A stretch of 64,000 nt of DNA. It comes from Mytilus trossulus (taxonomy: Eukaryota > Mollusca > Bivalvia > Mytilida > Mytilidae). The stretch covers positions 70,864,457-70,928,456 of the forward strand of contig NC_086374.1 of NCBI RefSeq assembly GCF_036588685.1. Reading direction: 5' to 3'. Made by a program: the position numbers and the translations under genes. Shown here piece after piece: positions 57,165-64,000 of this stretch. The notes beneath the pieces were generated by a model that saw only the letters and a program-made list of their open reading frames with translations, was not told the origin of the DNA and did no database searches. The first letter of the stretch is position 1. Each line of letters opens with the position of its first letter.

Positions 57165-58040
57165 ATGTTGCCGAAAATCAGTGATCCGATTGAAACGAGC
57201 GAACTGACATAACAACTGATTAAACTATCATAATCTCTATTTTTATGTAAGTTACAATGTTCCTTATATTATCCATTGTTATCAGAATCGTATGTGTTAA
57301 TTTTGAGCAAAAGATATTATTTTGTCGGAAAAATTTGATTCGTACAAAATATTTAGAACTAGCTAAGAATATGACATTTACCAAATAATTAAAAAATTTA
57401 AACATTTGTCATACGAAATACTTTATAATATACTTCTGAAACGACTTTTCGTCCTGAATCTACATGAAATTTTTGCCACTGGACGTTTAAACAACCGCAG
57501 AATACTCAATTAATCAAAGTTTGCTCTAAGTAAAAAAGAATTAGACAATATAAGACACAATTGGTGTCTGGTGTTTGTTTGTACAGTAAACATTTTGAAT
57601 TTGTTTATATTCCTTATACAATTTCAAGTATGTAAGAAAATTCAAACATATTTTCAAACATCCTGACACTTCAAATTTCCAGGAGGTGAGATTCTCGGGG
57701 TTTTACCTAAACATTCTTTGAGAAAATGCAATTTTTAATTCCAATTTGAAACCAAGCGGTAATAGATATCCCAAAGTTTTTTAAAATGCATGTCTAATTT
57801 GATAAGGGGATTTGAAAAATCGATCTCAATGGTAGTTGAAATTATTCAGTGCAATCATTGTGTGTCCGTCGTTGTCTTTCATACATATCAATTTTGGTTT
57901 TCCTAGTAGTTACCGCCAGGCTAGGCAACACTCATGAAACCCGGGTTTTTGCCAACGCTGATATCCTTACACATTTAAATAGTATGTCAGAAATAAGTTA
58001 AAAGTGCTATAACTCAGTAATGAGAAACTAAATCGTTATC
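57165..58040. other. No gene seen
   Basis: AT-rich flank of the retrotransposon with a somewhat GC-richer patch near 57900-57960. No coding or RNA gene signal. Confidence 0.5.
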
Positions 58041-58044
58041 AAAA

Positions 58045-58430
58045 GAGAGGTGAAAGATACAAGAGGAACAGTCAAACTCATAAATTGAAAATAAACTGAC
58101 AACGCCATGGCTAAAAATGAATAAGAAAATCAGACAAATAATAGTACAAAAGAAACAACATGGAAAACTTTAAAAACAGAGCAACACGAACCCCACCATA
58201 AACTGGTGTGATCTCAGGTGCTCCGGAAGGGTAATCAGATCAACATGACTTTGTGGCACCCTTCATCTTGCTCATGCTATATATAATACAAACCCGGTAA
58301 ATAGTATAGTTCTGTAGTTAACATTCATGAAAAGGGAAGGGGATTGTAGTTACGACGTAATAAACATATCCGATGTTATCTGCGAGACGGTTATTCCATA
58401 ACGGTCAACCAACTCGTGATGGCGTCCGAA
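58045..58430 (-). repeat. Retroelement 3'-tail repeat plus RT-linked block
   Basis: The minus strand carries CGGACGCCATCACGAGTTGG, CGTTATGGAATAACCGTCTC and then ACCCTTCCGGAGCACCTGAG through CTTTCACCTCTCTTTT. Same order as 10255-10700. Confidence 0.75.
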
Positions 58431-58839
58431 CGAGAATGTTCATTTACCAATCCAAACAACAGCGTAGAGTTATAAAACTTTGATCCAAGAATAGTAGAGC
58501 TTGTTCATAATATTTAAAAAATATTATTCATCTGGCGTTCAATGAACAATAACTTTTGAAAGACATATCGATTTTTTTTTAAAGTAAACAGTGTATTATA
58601 TATATATCAATTCCAATTATTATGTTTTAAAGTACTCGGTACACAATTCAAAACTCGAGCTATCAATACAACATGTTTGTTATTTCCTTGAATCTGAGTA
58701 GTAAAACACCGTTACTCATGAACAACTCGTTTATAAAGAAAACAATAATTGTTAGTCAGCTTACTTTTATCAATCCCCAACATTGATGTAAAGTATTGTG
58801 GATATTGATTCAGACATACTCGGGTCAGTGTGTGCTATG

Positions 58840-59080
58840 TCCGGGTCCTAGCCTTTATCTTTAACTGTTAAAAAAAGATCCTGTTCTAGATAAATACTTT
58901 GTTTAAAAAAATACCCTGTTCTCACCAGCAGGGCATGAAATAGCGACCCTGTTGAAACCAGCAGGACATGAAAAATGGACCCTGTTTTAACTAGCAGGGC
59001 ATGAAAAGGGGACCCTGTTTTTCGGCACACTCATACCACCAAAAAAAATATAGGAAGTACTCCACCCCCGGGGGTGCTCT
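58840..59080. mobile_element. Insertion of about 240 bp carrying a 33-bp minisatellite
   Basis: The flanks, CAGTGTGTGCTATG and TGAATATTGCTTTAAATCAA, are adjacent in the uninterrupted relative at 48541-48603 (GTGTGTGCTATGCGAATATTGC). The intervening segment starts TCCGGGTCCTAGCC, holds the 33-bp repeats and ends CCCCCGGGGGTGCTCTG. No terminal repeats are obvious. Confidence 0.6.
58913..59020. repeat. 33-bp minisatellite, units at 58913, 58946, 58979 and 59012
   Basis: Exact 33-base period of ACCCTGTT...CCAGCAGGGCATGAAA. Because 33 is a multiple of 3, the minus-strand frame 59030-58848 repeats an 11-residue unit (TGSxFHALLVx). There is no other support for translation. Confidence 0.85.
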
Positions 59081-59104
59081 GTGAATATTGCTTTAAATCA
59101 AATG

Positions 59105-59240
59105 GTTAAATTAAAACTCTATTCAGGAATATGGCAGTTGTTATCCATTCGTTTGATGTGTTCGAGCTTTTGATTTTGCAATTTGATTAGGGACTTTCCA
59201 TTTTAAAATTTCCTCATTGTTAGGTATCTTTGTGATTTTC
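59105..59240 (-). repeat. Dispersed repeat with 'CATATTCCTGA', diverged reverse copy
   Basis: ATTCAGGAATATGGCAGTTG, TTTTGATTTTGCAATTTGAT and TAGGTATCTTTGTGATTTT mirror 37640-37780. Confidence 0.65.
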
Positions 59241-61430
59241 ACTTCTTGTTAATTCCGTATACAGTACCACAATATGTCGTACCGTAGTATACTGCACCTT
59301 TGTGTACCTTACCACACGTGTGCTTTCAGTATTGCACTGTACCTTATCATGCTGTATCATTTCGTACATACCAGACTTGCCTTTCCTTTACAGAATGATT
59401 TGCTTTGTCAATTTTCTTCGACTTGTACGTTTAAAAAAAATGTCATTGGTATCTTCTACGATTGCAACTTTGAAATTAACTTCTGTCGCATAGTTTCAAT
59501 CATTTTGCCACATAATTCTATTGTAGTTATTTTGTTACGTATTAATTATAGTATATTTATAAGCAGTACCTAAGAGCTAATCATTAGAATACGTTACTGC
59601 TTAGAAACGAAGATCTCAGGATTAAAAGTTGAAATCATTACGTGTGTCAATGATTCTAGTATGAATTCGTTCATCTGTGTCGATATTGTCGGAAAGGTCA
59701 TAGCGCGAACAGACCTTGATCGAAATGTGGGTTATTTAGAGACAGGTCAAAATCATAAAATGGACAGAAAACTAATACATTGCACAAAAAAAACAACTAA
59801 GAATATAGTGTGTATGTAAATCAAACCAGGAACGACTATTGCGGAACTCAGCCATTGTCTGTCTTTTTATGCAAAACATAGTTTTGTGTTAATACGAATT
59901 AAAGGTTTACGTACAGTAAAGCCAATTTGACGTGCATTGCTACAATGTATATATATTCGAATTAGAATTTACGTTTGGACGTAAAACGTTTTGAATGTAA
60001 ATTAAACTAATTCGAATTAGTTTATGCGAATCGAATTCGAATTACGTGTGAACACGCGCAGCATTAAACAACACGTTATAAATTTGATGCGACCGAAGCG
60101 CTTTACTGGATTTACTTTCTTCATGAACGCTAAAGGACGAATACTTTACAGCCAGGGGAAGTATTAAAATGAAAACAGTTGATAAGCTTATTATGTAAAT
60201 GACCTCAATAAATAACCAAAATAGTATAAGGATAACTCTCCTGTTGGATTTGAAACCTCATTTCTTTATAAGTACTGAATTAAAAACTCAAAAACGGACA
60301 TTTTCATATATTTTCATGTCAGTACAGTAATACATATTACTGAGCTGGCGATACCATTCGAGGACTAAAAGTTCACCAGCAGAGGTATAATAATGTTTAG
60401 TATAAAATTATTTTATATTACTTCGCCTTATTAGAATTGCATTAGTCGCCTTTTAATTTACGAGCAACCTTTGAAATTTTTGTTTCTTCCAACACACAAA
60501 GGAAATTACATTCTGTATAATTTATATGTATTGGAAGATTTAATACATTTCTAAATATAGCAGGTGTGGGATACACTTCAATGAGACAGCAACCCCCAAA
60601 ACATACCAAGTTTATTAGAGTTCAGCACACGGTCCTGGATAGTAAACTAGAGACAATAAATTATGGCAATAGTAGTTTGAATTGATATTGTAGTTTAATA
60701 CTTGAACTTCGTAATTTTGGTCTTTTTGTTAGTTGTTTCTGTTTAGTTTTATGTTCTCGATTTGATAAGCTAAGTGTTTCATACTGGTCATTCGTATGTT
60801 TTGCAGTTACACAACTGTTCAATTCTACTAGGGATTGTGTGCTCGTAAATTATAAAAGCCTGTTACATTACGTATGTGCCTTCCAAAGTACAAAATGTAA
60901 AAGTCTGATTGCTTGCTGTCCGTCATACATATGCATTTAATCATAACCTTGAATGTTGTTTTTTTCTCGTATAAATTATTACCTTGCTATACACTTTGCT
61001 TTTGATCGTTGCTTGAGTCCGTACGATATTCTATAGTTGATTTTAGCCACGTCATTTGATCTCTGGTGAAGAGTTTCTCCTTGGAAATCCTATTTCATCT
61101 CTTTGTTTTAAATAATTGTCTTTCTTCATTTTAAGTTAATAGTTATGCTTTCTTTTATACTAGTAAGTCGGACCTTGCTGTTGGTTAACTATTTGTATAA
61201 ATATATGTTGTTCATTTTTAACATGTAATGTTTCATCGTAAATGTTTCCATACACCATGTCCAACTTCATTTACGCAATTTTATTGTAAAGTATGGAATA
61301 CACCATCATATCTTGTATTGCTACTAAATGCTGACGTTACGGACATTTTTTTACCCTTTTTATACCTTACATGTCTTGATCATTTGATCATATAATTATT
61401 CAATTGCTAAGATGCCAATTACAAACAAGA
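59241..61430. other. No gene seen
   Basis: AT-rich. Bases 59955-60045 carry several AATTCGAATTAG/CTAATTCGAATT motifs (self-complementary), perhaps a small palindromic element. Frames at 59274-59573 have no recognisable domain. Confidence 0.45.
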
Positions 61431-61559
61431 TTTTCAAGATTTTTTCAAGATTTTATTCATAACCTTAGACACATACTTGTGTACAAGAGGACAATATATA
61501 CATACATATTAAGATACTACATAGCGAGACAGGACAAACGGAACACAAATACATAGTAT

Positions 61560-62141
61560 ATTTTAAAAGACAATTGGTATAATTAAATAAAGTATTTTAT
61601 GATTTTCTTCACAAAAATTGATAAATTCCTTTGAACTTGTACATTACAAATAGACAACAAGCCAGTGAACTTGTTCTTGCTTGGATTCATTACATAGTAA
61701 TTTGGTATAAACTTTGATCTAAGAGCAGAAACATCAGCATTTGTACAGGTAAACAATATATGAAACTCATCCCCTATTCCCTCATTACATAATGTACATA
61801 ATTATTCTATTTTCCCTCGCGATCCCCGCCCATCTACCCGTCTCAATAGGTAACTTCAAATTCGAGCATCGAAGTTTAGATATGTAATATCTGTCCTTGG
61901 GTAATAATCGCAATAGATACGGTTCCAAACCAAACTCGAGTTTGAATAAAGAATAGAATTCACCCCTAGATGCATTATGTATCTGCGAGAACCAATGCTG
62001 ATAGTACTGATCTGTTAATCGCTGTTTAACCATACTTTTTAACCAATCAATATTTACAACTAATTGATCGTTCCATATAAAACTTAGACCTGTATCATCA
62101 AATATAGATTTTACATATTGAATCCATTTAAATTTAAACAA
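61560..62141 (-). pseudogene. 5'-truncated LINE ORF2 C-terminus
   Basis: Minus-strand frame 62141-61785 reads FKWIQYVKSIFDDTGLSFIW, QRLTDQYYQHWFSQIHNAS and LKLPIETGRWAGIARENR, the characteristic end of bivalve LINE polyproteins. A frameshift near 61795 moves to a frame with CTLCNEGIGDEFHILFTC, the terminal C-x2-C...H...C motif, and a stop near 61585. Everything upstream (endonuclease, RT) is missing, as expected for a 5'-truncated insertion. Bases 61430-61560 would be its 3'UTR. Confidence 0.75.
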
Positions 62142-62144
62142 AAC

Positions 62145-62415
62145 TTACAAATTTAAAAAGCAAACAAGCGCTTAAATATCTGTATAGTTATTTATATTTG
62201 ACCTTAGGAAGATATTTGTTTGTCAGTTGACCACATGTACTAAAAGCATAACAAACAAACAGGTTTACATGTACATGTACTTTGATCTTGTGCTCATATA
62301 GTATTAATATGCACTTGGTAATTTGTATTTTGTATGCTTTACATGTATTTGTCTTTATCATATATTTAGTACAAAATACAGCTATTTTGTATATCTAATA
62401 AAGGTTCCTTTTTCC
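62145..62415. other. No gene seen
   Basis: AT-rich sequence upstream of the truncated LINE. GTTTACATGTACATGTACTT near 62260 is palindromic. Nothing else is supported. Confidence 0.5.
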
Positions 62416-62429
62416 AGTCTGTATCACCT

Positions 62430-62512
62430 ACCCTGTATCGCATACCCCGTATCGCATGGCTAAACCCGTATCGCATACCCCGTATCGCATGGTAAAACCC
62501 GTATCGCATACC
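62430..62512 (+). repeat. Tandem CGTATCGCAT repeat
   Basis: GTATCGCATACCCC and GTATCGCATGG(C/T) alternate, with a higher-order unit of about 36 bp repeated twice. The CGTATC/CATG words recur in the foldback at 62927-63045, so both may belong to one element. Confidence 0.75.
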
Positions 62513-62599
62513 TTTTTTTTTTTTTAACTAAAGTCAGTTTTTTAGGGTTTTTTTTTCCTTAAGAATTTTTTTTTCTAAAAATAGGTAATTTTTTTGGAA

Positions 62600-62661
62600 T
62601 GACGTCATTGTTTGGTATGTAACGTCACGTACATCAATGTTTCATATTGTATGTGACGTCA
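62600..62661. promoter_or_regulatory. Cluster of CRE/ATF-like TGACGTCA sites
   Basis: Perfect TGACGTCA at 62600-62607 and 62654-62661, with AACGTCACGT between them. This may be regulatory DNA of a repeat or of a gene outside the window. No promoter or transcript is recognisable nearby. Confidence 0.3.
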
Positions 62662-62926
62662 CGAACATCAAGTTTTTACAACATATTTTTTGGCACACTC
62701 AATGCAACTATAAAAAATACAAAAACTTAAATATATACAATAATAAACAAAATATTTTCAAAACAACAGATTGTAAGGTAGCCTAGGTGCTTCGTATAAA
62801 TAATTGAGCAGTTATTTTAAAGCTTTGAAACAAGACAAAAGCAAAACTGAAGGTAACCAAGTGCTATGGATCAGAAAACAGTTCATATACTATAATACTC
62901 TTCTGTTGAAATATATGATAAAGCGT

Positions 62927-63045
62927 ATAATACATGGCAAAATCCGTATCACATGCCGTATCACCCTCGACCAATATCATCCCTCGGGCTGATATTGATG
63001 TCTCGGGATGATACGACATATGATACGGATTTTGCCATGTATTAT
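62927..63045. repeat. Foldback with about 29-bp arms
   Basis: ATAATACATGGCAAAATCCG (62927) is mirrored by CGGATTTTGCCATGTATTAT (ends 63045). The loop contains CATCCCTCGGGCTGATATTG and a second mirrored pair, ATATCATCCC/GGGATGATAC. Confidence 0.85.
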
Positions 63046-63645
63046 TCTCTTTTTCATCAACCACGATGACAAGTTAGATACGAACTTTTATCCTGCAATT
63101 GGGTGTCCTACTATACAGATACAGCCCTACAGATATCGCTATGCTGTATCTGTATACTTATACAGATATCGCTTTAAAGCTCCCGTCCACTGCCGGATTG
63201 AGTATTGTTTTAACCTGTGTGACCTCAGAATGTGTATTCCAGTTGCATTCCAATGACGATGACAATTGTCGATTTCACAATGATTGCGTATGATTGTGTT
63301 ACAACATCAACCATGTCAATTTCGGCATGCATGTTTAGTGAATGGCAAATCTGAAGCGTAGGACAACTCGTACACTTCTGTTTCAAATTTGACAATGTTT
63401 TGTTATTTGTTTTTACTGTTGAAATTAGTTGTTATGTTAAAATAGATAATTATTCACCTTGAGCGATGTATTATTGTTGACCATTCGAGATTCTTTTTTT
63501 GCGAACCCGTCTTCAGCGTAATGTGTGATTTGATATTTCTACGCGGGCCTCAATGGATTACAAATCGAAAATAAATGCTAAATATGTTTATTTTTTGTGT
63601 CTTTCAAAACACAAACAATATACAGAATTAATTGCAGGATAAAGT

Positions 63646-63789
63646 CAATAACTGTTTAGTGTCTTTAAATATCAGCTGTATTTGTAGTCGGCTCGAAACA
63701 GGTGTAGTAACTCGATGAAAGCTCGCATTCACCTTGTTTCTTAGCCTCGTACAAATACAGCTGATATTTATAGACACTAAACAGTTATT
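63646..63789. repeat. Foldback with 41-bp arms
   Basis: CAATAACTGTTTAGTGTCTT (63646) is mirrored by GACACTAAACAGTTATTG (ends 63789) with one mismatch over 41 bases. Weaker pairing continues inward (GGCTCGAAACAGGTG / CACCTTGTTTCTTAGCC). Confidence 0.85.
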
Positions 63790-64000
63790 GTCTATATAAA
63801 GACCCGGCCGGACCTTGCTTCATGGTCCCTGCTACTTGAACGTACAGTGAAAGTATATATGTCTCTATAACCAAGTAACCTTATTATGTATCATCACAAG
63901 CAACCTACATACTTTTGGCAAGATACCAAAATATACTCATTTCAATAATTGAATTCCAAGTATTAAGAGTCTCAACAACTACACCACGATTCGCATTTTG

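Noticed and set aside
58848-59030. Protein with 11-residue repeats
   Set aside because: It is the by-product of a 33-bp minisatellite; there is no start context, domain or splice support.

Overview
This is AT-rich, repeat-crowded animal DNA, most likely from a marine bivalve of the mussel type (Mytilus or a close relative). The main evidence is a cluster of small secreted six-cysteine peptides whose genes have a non-coding first exon, then separate exons for the signal peptide, the cysteine core and the C-terminal tail. This is the layout I associate with mussel antimicrobial-peptide genes. The window also holds several dispersed repeats that I associate with bivalve genomes. Nothing looks bacterial. 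There are no operons, CRISPR arrays or rRNA genes, and no convincing intact tRNA. The species assignment is inference.

Layout. The host content is a tandem cluster of three paralogous, defensin-like genes, all on the + strand: copy 1 (promoter near 1300, coding exons 4371-9853), copy 2 (promoter near 21700, coding exons 23040-25568) and copy 3 (promoter near 34850, coding exons 37199-42854). Copies 1 and 2 have complete four-exon structures and encode 81 and 84 residues with the spacing C-x6-C-x3-C-x9-C-x7-C-x1-C, plus a GxC gamma-core. Copy 3 keeps promoter, exons and splice sites but its core exon is out of frame if the best acceptor is used. A weaker acceptor 16 bases downstream restores a full-length reading frame. 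Introns of copies 1 and 3 are swollen by mobile-element insertions, while copy 2 is compact.

Between copies 1 and 2 lies an uninterrupted three-exon piggyBac-type transposase (16102-18943) with a complete Asp triad and a C-terminal Cys/His zinc domain. Between copies 2 and 3 is a nested pair: a long tandem repeat of the 'GAGCTCACCTGG' type (27961-34132) split by a 4.33-kb transposon (29758-34087). That transposon has long inverted terminal repeats, subterminal arrays of GATGACCGTAA and a 6-bp target duplication ATAAAC.

Right of copy 3 the window is mostly repeats. The outstanding element is a minus-strand tyrosine-recombinase retrotransposon (52621-57164). It has a gag with a CCHC knuckle, RT-RNase H broken by stops and frameshifts, an intact tyrosine recombinase, and split direct repeats in the A1...B1-A2...B2 arrangement of Ngaro-like DIRS elements. 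Several foldback (palindromic) elements, minisatellites, a decayed RT, a 5'-truncated LINE tail and many short dispersed repeats make up much of the rest. Long stretches have no gene that I can support.
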